Part shown: in pieces, positions 53,151 through 61,598 of the stretch | How the letters are laid out: each line of letters opens with the position of its first letter | Numbering within the stretch: the first letter of the stretch is position 1 | DNA from: Allobranchiibius huperziae | GTDB taxonomy: Bacteria; Actinomycetota; Actinomycetes; Actinomycetales; Dermatophilaceae | DNA: 64,000 nucleotides | Direction of reading: 5' to 3' | Assembly: GCF_013410455.1 (NCBI RefSeq) | Contig: NZ_JACCFW010000001.1 | Span: forward strand, 3,426,929 to 3,490,928 | Made by a program: the position numbers and the translations under genes | Notes under the pieces: model-generated | Seen by the model: only the letters and a program-made list of their open reading frames with translations | Told to the model about the DNA's origin: nothing | Databases searched by the model: none

Positions 53151-54146
53151 GTGGTTCAACTGACGCGGTTCGCCCGCAGACAACTCGGACACTTCCCTAC
53201 TCCGCTCGAACCGCTGTCGCGGTTGAGCAGCCTGCTGCGTGAGCAGCACGCCCAGGTCCCGGACCTGTGGATCAAGCGCGACGACTGCACCGGCCTTGCC
53301 ACCGGCGGCAACAAGACCCGCAAGCTGGAATTCCTGGTCGGCGATGCTCTGGCACAGGGAGCGGACACGCTGATCACCCAGGGCGCGACCCAGTCCAACC
53401 ACGCACGTCAGACCGCTGCCGCCGCTGCCGTGACGGGCTTGGACTGCAAGATCCTGCTCGAGCAGCGCCAGGTCCGCGACGACGAATACGAGCAGTCCGG
53501 GAACGTGCTGCTTGATGAGCTGTTGGGCGCCGAGATCGTGCAGCGACTGCCCGCCGGCAGCGACATGCAGGGCGCCATGGAGTCACTGGCCGAGGAGCTG
53601 CGGGCCATCGGGAAGCGGCCGTACGTCATCCCCGGCGGTGGTTCGAACCCGATCGGTGCACTCGGGTACGTCGACTGCGCACTCGAACTGGACGCGGCCC
53701 CGGTCGCGGTCGACTGGGTGGTGCACGGCACGGGGAGCACCGGCACGCAGGCGGGGCTGGTCGCCGGGTTCGCCGCGATCAACAGTGCCGCGCGGGTGCT
53801 CGGCGTCAGCGTGCGCCAGCCGGAGCAGCATCAGATCGACGCGGTCTACGGGCTGGCCGAGCGCACCGCCGAGCTGATCGGCACCACCGTGGACCTGGAG
53901 GACGTGCTGGTCGACGACCGGTGGGTCGGCGGAGGGTACGGCGTGCCGACCGACGAGATGGTCGAGGCGACAAGGCTGCTCGCGTCGACCGAGGGCATCC
54001 TGCTGGACCCGGTCTACTCCGGGAAGGGCTTCGCGGGGCTGCTGGGCGGGATCGCAGAGGGCAGGTTCGATGAGACCGACACTGTCGTCTTCCTGCACAC
54101 GGGAGGCAGCGTGGGTCTGTTCGGCTACCGCTCGACGTTCCAGTGA
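53151..54146 (+). CDS. D-cysteine desulfhydrase / ACC deaminase family PLP enzyme
   Basis: 331-aa fold-type II PLP enzyme. PLP lysine in TGGNKTRKLEFLVGDAL, TQGATQSNHARQTAAAAA, phosphate loop VVHGTGSTGTQAGLVAG, and C-terminal DPVYSGKGFAGLL and FLHTGG. Cleaves D-cysteine to pyruvate, sulfide and ammonia, or acts as ACC deaminase; the two are hard to separate by sequence. Start GTG 53151. A terminator follows. Confidence 0.88.
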   Translation: MVQLTRFARRQLGHFPTPLEPLSRLSSLLREQHAQVPDLWIKRDDCTGLATGGNKTRKLEFLVGDALAQGADTLITQGATQSNHARQTAAAAAVTGLDCKILLEQRQVRDDEYEQSGNVLLDELLGAEIVQRLPAGSDMQGAMESLAEELRAIGKRPYVIPGGGSNPIGALGYVDCALELDAAPVAVDWVVHGTGSTGTQAGLVAGFAAINSAARVLGVSVRQPEQHQIDAVYGLAERTAELIGTTVDLEDVLVDDRWVGGGYGVPTDEMVEATRLLASTEGILLDPVYSGKGFAGLLGGIAEGRFDETDTVVFLHTGGSVGLFGYRSTFQ

Positions 54147-54189
54147 GCGAACTGAGCGGCGGCCGGCCCTGACCGTGGCGCAGGTATGT

Positions 54190-54221
54190 CCGAGGGACAC
54201 AGGTAGACCTGTGTCTCTCGG
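54190..54221 (+). terminator. Terminator after the D-cysteine desulfhydrase gene
   Basis: 14-bp stem CCGAGGGACACAGG / CCTGTGTCTCTCGG with one G-T pair and a TAGA loop, between convergent genes. Confidence 0.8.
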
Positions 54222-54238
54222 CCTTCAGTGCGTCAGGG

Positions 54239-55105
54239 TCAGTGGCGGCGGAGGCGGCGGGCCGTGGCGGCGACGCGACGGACGGCGCCGTACGCGCGGG
54301 GGTGGCCCTCGATCAGCGCCTCGACCTTGCCGTAGCGCAACGACCAGTGCGCGAGTCGCGCACGCTCGACGTACCGCTCGGTGAAGTACTCCTCCAGGTG
54401 CTCCAGGTAGAACTCGCTGTTGTTGCGGAAGATCTCCGCGTAGATGCGCGCCAGCTTGTCGTGGGTCATCGTGTGGTTCATCGACGTGGCCCGGATGCGG
54501 TAGATGCTGTAGAGCTCGTCCAGCTTCACGACGGTGCGGCCGGTGCTCACGATGCGGATCCAGAACTCGTGGTCCTCGCGCCCGTCGCGCAGCTTCTCGT
54601 CGTAGCCGCCCAGTGTCTCCCAGTCGGCACGGCGGAACCACGACAGCTGGTGGATCATGTTGTGGTTCAACAGTTTCCCGATGGAGAAGTCGTCGTAGCC
54701 GACCTCGCCCTCCGCGTCGCCGAAGCGCAGCACCCGCGCGTGCACGATGCCGACCTGGGGGTCGGCCTCGAAGACCTCGACGGCGGCGCGTGCGTAATCC
54801 GGGTGGATCTTGTCGTCCGCGTCGAGGGGAAAGACGTATGCGCCGCGCGCGGCCGCGATCGCGGCGTTGCGGGCGGCGGGCAGGCCGGCGTTCTCCTGGC
54901 GGACCACCCGCACGTCGTCACCCAGCTCCGAGAGGACCTGCAGCGTGAGCGGATCGGTCGAGCCGTCGTCGCACACGATGATCTCGACGGACGGGTAGTC
55001 CACCGCGCGCGCCGACTCCAGGGTCTCCGGCAGCGTGTCACCGGCGTTGAAGCACGGGACGATGATGCTCACCAGGGGCAGCGTGCGCTCGGGGGTCGTG
55101 GCCAT
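54239..55105 (-). CDS. Glycosyltransferase family 2 protein
   Basis: 288-aa GT-A inverting transferase. VSIIVPCFNAGDTLPETLESA, VEIIVCDDGSTD, NAGLPAARNAAIAAARGAYVFPLDADD (DxD) and the acceptor-side GGYDEKLRDGREDHEFWIRI (E-D dyad). Cytoplasmic; adds a sugar from a nucleotide-sugar to a lipid-linked or surface glycan. ATG 55105. First gene of the glycan-like region. Confidence 0.92.
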   Translation of the reverse strand: MATTPERTLPLVSIIVPCFNAGDTLPETLESARAVDYPSVEIIVCDDGSTDPLTLQVLSELGDDVRVVRQENAGLPAARNAAIAAARGAYVFPLDADDKIHPDYARAAVEVFEADPQVGIVHARVLRFGDAEGEVGYDDFSIGKLLNHNMIHQLSWFRRADWETLGGYDEKLRDGREDHEFWIRIVSTGRTVVKLDELYSIYRIRATSMNHTMTHDKLARIYAEIFRNNSEFYLEHLEEYFTERYVERARLAHWSLRYGKVEALIEGHPRAYGAVRRVAATARRLRRH

Positions 55106-55235
55106 GAGGATGAGGGTCGCACGCGCCGGAGGTCGACGAGGTGCAGCGGGTGCGGGGGACCGAGCCAGCCGGCCACCCGCCGGTGGTGCTTCTCGTGGCC
55201 ACGGGTCTGAAGTTCATGGGCTGGCCGACTCGATC

Positions 55236-55253
55236 GTGGACCGCGCGGTCCAC
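55236..55253. repeat. 18-bp perfect palindrome upstream of the GT2 gene
   Basis: GTGGACCGCGCGGTCCAC, no loop, in the 189-nt gap between the GT2 and aldo/keto reductase genes. Could be an operator or part of a terminator. Confidence 0.4.
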
Positions 55254-55294
55254 GCCCCGCTGTCGTTGCTGCGTTTCGGTCCGGGTCGTGCCGG

Positions 55295-56200
55295 TCAGTC
55301 GTTGCCGACTCCGTCCAACTGGTGCCGCAGATCTCTCGGGAGCCGGACGGCAGCCGAGCCGACGTTCTCCTCCAGGTGACCGGGGCTCGAGGTGCCGGAG
55401 ATGACCAGCGACAACGGCGAGCGCGCGAGAAGCCACGCCAATCCGACCTGGGTCGTGGTCGCTCCGAGCCGCTCGGCCGCCGCCACCACCGCAGGCTCCT
55501 CGGTCACCTTGGGCAGCGCCGCGTAACCGCCCCCGCCGAGCGGGAAGTACGGCGACCACACGATGCCGTGCGCTTCGGCGACGTCCAGCAGGACCTCGTC
55601 GTCGCGTCGTAGGAGGTTGTGGATGTTGGACACCGCGGCCACCCGGGCGGGGAGTGCGGAGGTGAATTGATCGACGGTGACGTGGCTGAGCCCGATGGCG
55701 CTGATCGTCCCGGCATCGCGCAGCGCGATCAGCTCGGCGAGCTGGTCGTCCAACGACACCTGCTGATCGCCCTCCACGATCAAGCCGGGCAGCATGTCCA
55801 TCCGGCGGAGGTAGACCAGGTCGAGGTGGTCGGTACGCAACGTGCGCAGGTTGTCCTCCACGGATTCCCGCAACTCGCGCGGCTTCTGGGCCGCGGTCAT
55901 CGGCACCGGTCCTGACGTCAGTGGCCGAGCCCCCACCTTGCTGGCGTAGAGGACCTCACCTCGCCTGTCGGCGAAGGCGTCCGCCAGCAGGCGGTTGGCC
56001 AAACCCGCGCCGTAGAACTGGGCCGTGTCGAAGAACGTCACGCCGAGCTCGAACGCGTGGCGCAGGAGGTCCACGCCGGCGCCGTACGCCTGGGCATCGG
56101 CGGACGCCGCGCGAGTGAGGCTTCCCAGCCCGTAGCCGACGCGCGGCACCTGTCGGCTTCCGATCGTGACAGTGCCTGCGGCCTCTGCGGGAACGACCAT
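55295..56200 (-). CDS. Aldo/keto reductase
   Basis: 301-aa AKR TIM barrel. FFDTAQFYGAG supplies catalytic Asp and Tyr, VLYASKVG the Lys; the usual catalytic His position reads LVYLRRMD, i.e. Arg, as in some AKR subgroups. NADPH-binding end SLVISGTSSPGHLEENV. ATG 56200 is chosen over 56227 because AAGGAG lies between them. Divergent from an acyltransferase. Confidence 0.92.
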   Translation of the reverse strand: MVVPAEAAGTVTIGSRQVPRVGYGLGSLTRAASADAQAYGAGVDLLRHAFELGVTFFDTAQFYGAGLANRLLADAFADRRGEVLYASKVGARPLTSGPVPMTAAQKPRELRESVEDNLRTLRTDHLDLVYLRRMDMLPGLIVEGDQQVSLDDQLAELIALRDAGTISAIGLSHVTVDQFTSALPARVAAVSNIHNLLRRDDEVLLDVAEAHGIVWSPYFPLGGGGYAALPKVTEEPAVVAAAERLGATTTQVGLAWLLARSPLSLVISGTSSPGHLEENVGSAAVRLPRDLRHQLDGVGND

Positions 56201-56338
56201 TCGGATCTCCTTGTCTCCGTTGTTCATTGTGCCCGTCGGAGGTGATCGCAGAACGACGGGCAGCGCAGGCCCCGTTGCAGTAGCGCGTGCGGCAGGCTGA
56301 GGGCGCTTCCGCCGCCGACCATCGAAGGACCGGGCCCA

Positions 56339-57439
56339 GTGTCACCATCGCAAGGACCGGACGGCAGCCTGTCGGCGCGACTGGCCGGGCGCGACAACGC
56401 CCTCAACTTCGTGCGGCTGCTGCTCGCCCTCAGCGTGATGGTCAGCCACCTCTGGCCGACCGCCGGCCTGCGCGGCCAGTGGGTCTTCGACGGCGACGGC
56501 ATCGGCGGCTGGGCGGTCGACGGGTTCTTCGTCCTGTCCGGCTACCTGATCATGGGCAGCCGGATGCGGCTGTCCCTGTGTGCATACTTCGCGCGCCGCG
56601 CCCTGCGGATCCTGCCCGGCTTCTGGGTCTGTCTGATCGTGGTGGCCTTCGTCTTCGCGCCGCTGGCCGCGTGGCGGGAGGGCGTCGCGTGGTCGCCGAC
56701 GAGCGCCGCGTCGTACGTCGGCCGCAACCTCGCGCTGTGGATCGACCAGTGGGGTGTCGACAACACCCTGTTGCACACGCCGTACCAGGTGACGTGGGAT
56801 GCCCCGCTGTGGACGCTGGCGTACGAGTTCCTGGCCTACATCGGCGCCGGGCTGGTGCTGAGTGTCGCGCTGACCCGTCGCCGACCGGTGTGGACGACCG
56901 GGACGCTGCTGGTGCTCGCGTCGCTATCGGTGCCCGCTGCGTTCGGGCCGTTGCACGTCACCACGTCGTTCTGGATACACCTGTTGCGTCTCGGCACCTT
57001 CTTCGTCGCCGGCATGTTCCTGCGCTCCGTCGCTCACCGGGTGCCGACGAGTGCTGTTCTCGGGATCGTCTCTCTCGCAGCGGTCTTCCTGATCGCCAGC
57101 CTCGGGTTCGCCAGTCATTGGACGGCGCTTCCGCTGGCGTACTTCCTGCTCTGGCTCGGCGCCGTGCTGCCCGTTCGGATCGGCGCGCACAACGACATCA
57201 GCTACGGCATCTACGTCTACGGCTTCCCGGTCCAGCAGCTGGGGGCCGTGCTCGGACTGGCCACCTGGCCACCCGTGCTGAATCTCATCGCCTGCATCGC
57301 GGTGACCGTGCCGATCGCGTGGCTCTCGTGGCGGGTCGTGGAGCAGCCGGCGCTGCGGCTGGTGCGCACGAGACGTACCGCTGCTGGACCGGCCGGCAGC
57401 CCGCTCGAGCCGCTCGCATCGTCCGCTCCCACTCGCTGA
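56339..57439 (+). CDS. Acyltransferase-3 family membrane protein (copy 1)
   Basis: 366-aa OafA/WecH-type integral membrane acyltransferase with ~10 helices. Family N-terminus GRDNALNFVRLLLALSVMVSH (catalytic R-x10-H pattern), GGWAVDGFFVLSGYLI, ARRALRILPGFWVCL, WTLAYEFLAYI and LPVRIGAHNDISYGIYVYGFP. Transfers acyl (often acetyl) groups to sugars of surface glycans or antibiotics. GTG 56339. The most divergent of the three copies in this region. Confidence 0.92.
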   Translation: MSPSQGPDGSLSARLAGRDNALNFVRLLLALSVMVSHLWPTAGLRGQWVFDGDGIGGWAVDGFFVLSGYLIMGSRMRLSLCAYFARRALRILPGFWVCLIVVAFVFAPLAAWREGVAWSPTSAASYVGRNLALWIDQWGVDNTLLHTPYQVTWDAPLWTLAYEFLAYIGAGLVLSVALTRRRPVWTTGTLLVLASLSVPAAFGPLHVTTSFWIHLLRLGTFFVAGMFLRSVAHRVPTSAVLGIVSLAAVFLIASLGFASHWTALPLAYFLLWLGAVLPVRIGAHNDISYGIYVYGFPVQQLGAVLGLATWPPVLNLIACIAVTVPIAWLSWRVVEQPALRLVRTRRTAAGPAGSPLEPLASSAPTR

Positions 57440-57448
57440 AACTCAGGA

Positions 57449-59170
57449 TCAGAAGACCTGGCGGATGTTGGTGCGAGCCAGGTCGATCAGCTCCGTCCCG
57501 CGTCCGGACAGCACGGTTCGCACCGCGAAGAGGGCGAACCCCTTGGCCTGCTCGGCGCTCACCGTGGGCGGGATCGACAGCTCCTGACGCTCGGTGACGA
57601 CGTCGAGGATCGCCGGACCGTCGTGTGCGAGGAAGTCCTTCACCGCACCGGGCAGGTCCTTGGACTTCTCCACCCGCCATCCGCGTACGCCGAGCGCGTC
57701 GCCGACCCGGGCGAAGTCCGGGTTCTCCAGGTCGGTGGCGAAATTCACGAACCCAGCGGCCTTCATCTCCAGCTCCACGAAGTTGAGCGAAGCGTTGTTG
57801 AAGACCACGACCTTCACCGGCAGCTTCATCTGCGTCAGGGTGATCAGCTCGCCCATCAGCATGGTCAGACCGCCGTCACCGGCCAGTGCGACGACCTGCC
57901 GCCCCGGGTACGCCGACTGCGCACCGATGCACTGGGACAACGCGTTCGCCATCGAGCCGTGGTTGAACGAACCGATCAGGCGTCGCCGGCCGTTCATCCG
58001 GAGGTAGCGGGCCGCCCAGACGACGGGCGAGCCGACGTCCGGGCTGAAGATGGCGTCGTCCGCGGCCGCCTCGTCGAGCAGTCGGACCAGGTACTGCGGG
58101 TGGATCGCGCCCGATCGGCGGGTGGGTGTGGCGAGATCGTCGAGGTCCTTGCGGGTGCGGGCGTAATGCTTGGTGATCGAGTCCAGGTGCTTGCTCGACC
58201 GCTTGGTCTTCAGCTGCGGCAGCAGCGCCTGGATCGTCTCGGCGACCCCGCCGACCAACCCGACGTCCGCCCTCACCCGGCGGCCGAGTTGAGAGCCACG
58301 CACGTCGACCTGCACCACCCTCGCGTCCTTGGGGAAGAACTGCTGGTAGGGGAAGTCGGTGCCGAGCATGAGCAGCGTGTCGCAGTGCTCCATCGCGCGG
58401 TACCCGGAGGAGAAACCGAGCAGGCCGGTGAGGCCGACGTCGTAGGGGTTGTCGTGCTCGACGTACTGCTTGCTGCGGATCGTGTGCACGATCGGCGCCT
58501 GCAGCACCTGCGCCAGCTGCAGCAGCTCCGCGTGCGCGTCCTGGCAGCCGGCGCCGGCAAGGATCGTGGTCTTCGACCCGTTGTTGAGCGCGGTCGCCGC
58601 GGCGGCCACGGAGGCGTCGTCCGGTACGACGCGCACCCCCGCCTCCGTGATGCTCTCGACCGCCGCATCGGTCTTGGCCATACCGATGTCGCCGGGGATG
58701 ATCAGCACCGCGACGCCCCGCTTGGAGAGCGCCTCCCGCATCGCGATCCGCAGCAGCCGGGGCAACTGGTCGGCGTGCGAGACGTCCTCGGCGTAGACGC
58801 TGCACTCGCGGAAGAGCTCGCGCGGGTGGGTCTCCTGGAAGTAGTTCGAGCCGATCTCGCTGCTCGGGATCTGGGCGGCGATCGCCAGCACCGGCACGCG
58901 CGAGCGGTTCGCGTCGTACAGGCCGTTGATCAGGTGCAGGTTGCCCGGACCGCAGCTGCCGGCGCACACCGCGAGCTCACCGGTCAGCCCCGCCTCGGCG
59001 CTCGCGGCGAACGCCGCCGCCTCCTCGTGCCGCACGTGCACCCACGCCAGCTCCGGCCGGGTGCGCAGCGCGTCGGTGAAGCCGTTGAGGGAATCGCCCG
59101 GGATGCCGTAGACGCGGCGCACCCCGCTCGCGATCAACGTGTCGGCGATGAGGTCGGCGCAGGTGGACAT
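57449..59170 (-). CDS. poxB: Pyruvate dehydrogenase (quinone) / pyruvate oxidase
   Basis: 573-aa ThDP enzyme. RRVYGIPGDSLNGFTDAL and VRHEEAAAFAASAEAGLTG with the catalytic Glu, VCAGSCGPGNLHLINGLYDA, and ThDP motif ALAGDGGLTMLMGEL ... VVFNNASLNFV. Oxidises pyruvate to acetate and CO2 with electron transfer to quinone at the membrane. GGGAGCCCAG before ATG 59170. Convergent with acyltransferase copy 1 (9-nt gap). Its presence among glycan genes is not explained. Confidence 0.94.
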   Translation of the reverse strand: MSTCADLIADTLIASGVRRVYGIPGDSLNGFTDALRTRPELAWVHVRHEEAAAFAASAEAGLTGELAVCAGSCGPGNLHLINGLYDANRSRVPVLAIAAQIPSSEIGSNYFQETHPRELFRECSVYAEDVSHADQLPRLLRIAMREALSKRGVAVLIIPGDIGMAKTDAAVESITEAGVRVVPDDASVAAAATALNNGSKTTILAGAGCQDAHAELLQLAQVLQAPIVHTIRSKQYVEHDNPYDVGLTGLLGFSSGYRAMEHCDTLLMLGTDFPYQQFFPKDARVVQVDVRGSQLGRRVRADVGLVGGVAETIQALLPQLKTKRSSKHLDSITKHYARTRKDLDDLATPTRRSGAIHPQYLVRLLDEAAADDAIFSPDVGSPVVWAARYLRMNGRRRLIGSFNHGSMANALSQCIGAQSAYPGRQVVALAGDGGLTMLMGELITLTQMKLPVKVVVFNNASLNFVELEMKAAGFVNFATDLENPDFARVGDALGVRGWRVEKSKDLPGAVKDFLAHDGPAILDVVTERQELSIPPTVSAEQAKGFALFAVRTVLSGRGTELIDLARTNIRQVF

Positions 59171-59275
59171 CTGGGCTCCCGTCGGGAACGCCCGAAGGCG
59201 TCGTCGGTGTCGAGCAGGCCTGCGTTCGACGGTAGCGGAGATCGACGGGTGCGGCCCGGGCTCCCGCGGGACGGC

Positions 59276-60388
59276 TCAGGCCGGTGATCCCACGTCCGCC
59301 GGGACCGCGATGCTGGCCAATTCCAGGAGTCGGGTCGCCCACGCGTCCCAGTTGAGCGACGCCTCGTGGTGGGCGCGGGCACCGGCGCTCAGGGAGCGCC
59401 ACCGGTCACCGTCGGCGAGACTCGCGATGGCGCCGACCGCGTCGGCCACACACGGCTCACCCGGCCGCACCAGCAGCCCGGTCTCGCCATCGCGCACGAT
59501 CGTGGACACTCCGCCGACATCCGTGGCGATGGCCGGCAGCCCGTACGCCGCCGCGTCGGTGAGCGTCATCCCGGCGGTATTGGCGGTCGCCAGCTCGAGC
59601 AGCACATCGTGCTGCAGGTAGAGGTCGGGCAGCGTGTGCCGCGGCGCCCGGCCGCGCGCGTCCACCCAGTCCGGCAGCGGCGGCAGGTTGCCGACCGCCG
59701 TCAGCGAGACCCGATGACCGGCGGCCCGGGCCTGCTGGACGGCCGCGAGCGCTGCCGGACCGCCCTTGCGTGCCCAGTCGCTGGCGACCAACAGCAGGGA
59801 CAGCTCGTCGTCCGGCTCCCTGGGCGCCAGCGTCCGGGGCTGCACGGACGGGCCGAACGGCACGGTGTGCGCGCGGTCGGCGGGCACCCCCTCGCGTAGC
59901 AGCGCCCGCACGGCCCAGTCGGTCATCATCGCGAAGCTGTGCGTCGCGCGCCGCGCATCGCGGTCGACGCGCAGCGCCTGGCGCACAGCGAGCGGATGCA
60001 GCTGGTCCACGATCGGGTAGAAGCCGAGGAGCGCGGCGAACGTCGTGTCACCCACCTGGATTACCGGCTGGGGCATCCGCGCGTAGACGATGTCGGTGGA
60101 CGCGGCCACGGCGACCACGAGGTCGGCCCCGGTGGCCGCCACCCGCTCGGCGACGGTCTTGCCGCGACGCCGGCTGCTCAACACTGCGTGGTGCGGTGAG
60201 TAGGTGCGCTCGGTCAGTCGGCCGATGCCGCGCTCCAACAGCCGGTCGGCGGGCGCGAGAGGAATGTCGCCGGTCCATACCGGGGTCACGGATGCGTGCC
60301 GGGACAGCGCGGCGTACATCGGAGCGATCGTGCCGGACCAGGCATCCGCGTCGGTGACATCCCAGGGGCTGACGAACGCGATTCTCAC
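59276..60388 (-). CDS. Glycosyltransferase (GT4-like)
   Basis: 370-aa GT-B transferase. VRIAFVSPWDVTDADAWSGTI at the N-terminus, and in the C-terminal domain LLLVASDWARKGGPAALAAV, LTAVGNLPPLPDWV and TANTAGMTLTDAAAYGLPAIATDVGG. Start GTG 60388 (family N-terminus). Divergent from acyltransferase copy 2 by 49 nt. Sugar and acceptor unknown. Confidence 0.88.
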   Translation of the reverse strand: MRIAFVSPWDVTDADAWSGTIAPMYAALSRHASVTPVWTGDIPLAPADRLLERGIGRLTERTYSPHHAVLSSRRRGKTVAERVAATGADLVVAVAASTDIVYARMPQPVIQVGDTTFAALLGFYPIVDQLHPLAVRQALRVDRDARRATHSFAMMTDWAVRALLREGVPADRAHTVPFGPSVQPRTLAPREPDDELSLLLVASDWARKGGPAALAAVQQARAAGHRVSLTAVGNLPPLPDWVDARGRAPRHTLPDLYLQHDVLLELATANTAGMTLTDAAAYGLPAIATDVGGVSTIVRDGETGLLVRPGEPCVADAVGAIASLADGDRWRSLSAGARAHHEASLNWDAWATRLLELASIAVPADVGSPA

Positions 60389-60424
60389 CGGGTCATGGTG
60401 GCACGTTCGCAGGCCGCGAAACCG

Positions 60425-60430
60425 TAGGCT
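60425..60430 (+). promoter_or_regulatory. -10 box for leaderless acyltransferase copy 2
   Basis: TAGGCT ends 7 nt before GTG 60438. Confidence 0.5.
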
Positions 60431-60437
60431 GCGCCCC

Positions 60438-61598
60438 GTGACGACGGCGCTGGCGGACCCCATCCGGGGCCGGGACAACGCGCTCAACTTCCTGCGACTG
60501 CTGCTCGCGACCGCGGTGATCATCGACCACAGCTTCCCGATCTCCGGCCTGTCCGGGCCCCGGCACGGTCCGCTCAGCGACGTCGCGGTCAACGGGTTCT
60601 TCGTGCTCTCCGGCTATCTGATCGCGGGCAGCCGGGTGCGGATGTCGGGCCCGCGCTACGCATGGCACCGCGCGCTGCGGATCCTGCCGGGCTTCTGGGT
60701 GTGCCTGCTGGTGACCGGCCTGGTGATCGCGCCGCTGTCGACGCTGCACTCCCAGCAGCCCTGGGATCTGCGGCTCGGGCTCGGCTACTTCACCCACAAC
60801 TTCACGCTCGTCTCGATGCACGACTCGATCGGCTCGACCCTCGCGCACGTCAACGAGCAGGCGTGGAACGGCTCGCTCTGGACGCTGTTCCACGAGTCCC
60901 TGGCCTACGTCGCGGCGGGCCTGCTGCTCTGGCCGCGCTTCGTGCGCCGGCACGCCGTACCGATCCTCATCGCCGTTGCGGTGCTCGCGGTGGTCGCCGT
61001 CTACCTCGCCAACGGGCCGGCGTTCCTGACCACGAACCGCTACCGCGACACGCTGCGGCTCGCGTGCTTCTTCACGGCCGGGATGGCGATGTGGGCCCTG
61101 CGCGACCGGATTCCGTCCTCCCGGTGGCTGGCGCTCGCGTCGGCGGCGGTCTTCGTGCCGCTCTACCTGGCCGCGGCCTTCGACGACACCCCGCAGCTGC
61201 ATGCGGCCACCTTCACCCCCGTCGCGATCATCTGGACGTACGTCGTCACGCCGTTCCCCCTGGCATACCTGCTGTTGTGGCTCGGCGGAGTGCTCCCGGT
61301 GCGGCTCGGTGTCCGCAACGACATCTCCTACGGGATGTACATCTACGCGTTCCCGTTGCAGCAGCTGCTCGACGTCCTCGGTGCGCAGCGACTCGGGCTG
61401 GCGGCGTTCATCGTGCTGTCGATCCTGGTCACGATCCCGATGGCCTGGCTGTCCTGGCACCTGGTCGAGAAGCGCGCGCTGCGGCTGAAGGACCTCGGGC
61501 GGGCGCGGGGGCGGCACGTCACACGACCGTCTGAGCCACTCCCACCAGATGCTGCACCCGGCGGGCGAACTCCGTCTCGAACGGATGCCCGCGCATGA
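60438..61598 (+). CDS. Acyltransferase-3 family membrane protein (copy 2)
   Basis: 386 aa. GRDNALNFLRLLLATAVIIDH, VAVNGFFVLSGYLIAGSRVRM, WHRALRILPGFWVCLLVTGL, WNGSLWTLFHESLAY and GGVLPVRLGVRNDISYG. Very close to copy 3, with a ~25-residue longer hydrophilic tail that lies antisense to the end of the next glycosyltransferase gene (80-nt overlap). Start GTG 60438 matches the leaderless box. Confidence 0.92.
   Translation: MTTALADPIRGRDNALNFLRLLLATAVIIDHSFPISGLSGPRHGPLSDVAVNGFFVLSGYLIAGSRVRMSGPRYAWHRALRILPGFWVCLLVTGLVIAPLSTLHSQQPWDLRLGLGYFTHNFTLVSMHDSIGSTLAHVNEQAWNGSLWTLFHESLAYVAAGLLLWPRFVRRHAVPILIAVAVLAVVAVYLANGPAFLTTNRYRDTLRLACFFTAGMAMWALRDRIPSSRWLALASAAVFVPLYLAAAFDDTPQLHAATFTPVAIIWTYVVTPFPLAYLLLWLGGVLPVRLGVRNDISYGMYIYAFPLQQLLDVLGAQRLGLAAFIVLSILVTIPMAWLSWHLVEKRALRLKDLGRARGRHVTRPSEPLPPDAAPGGRTPSRTDARA

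Noticed and set aside
55106-55294. Reverse-strand frame reading HEKHHRRVAGWLGPPHP
   Set aside because: Looks protein-like but has no start and no recognisable family; possibly a gene remnant, not supportable.
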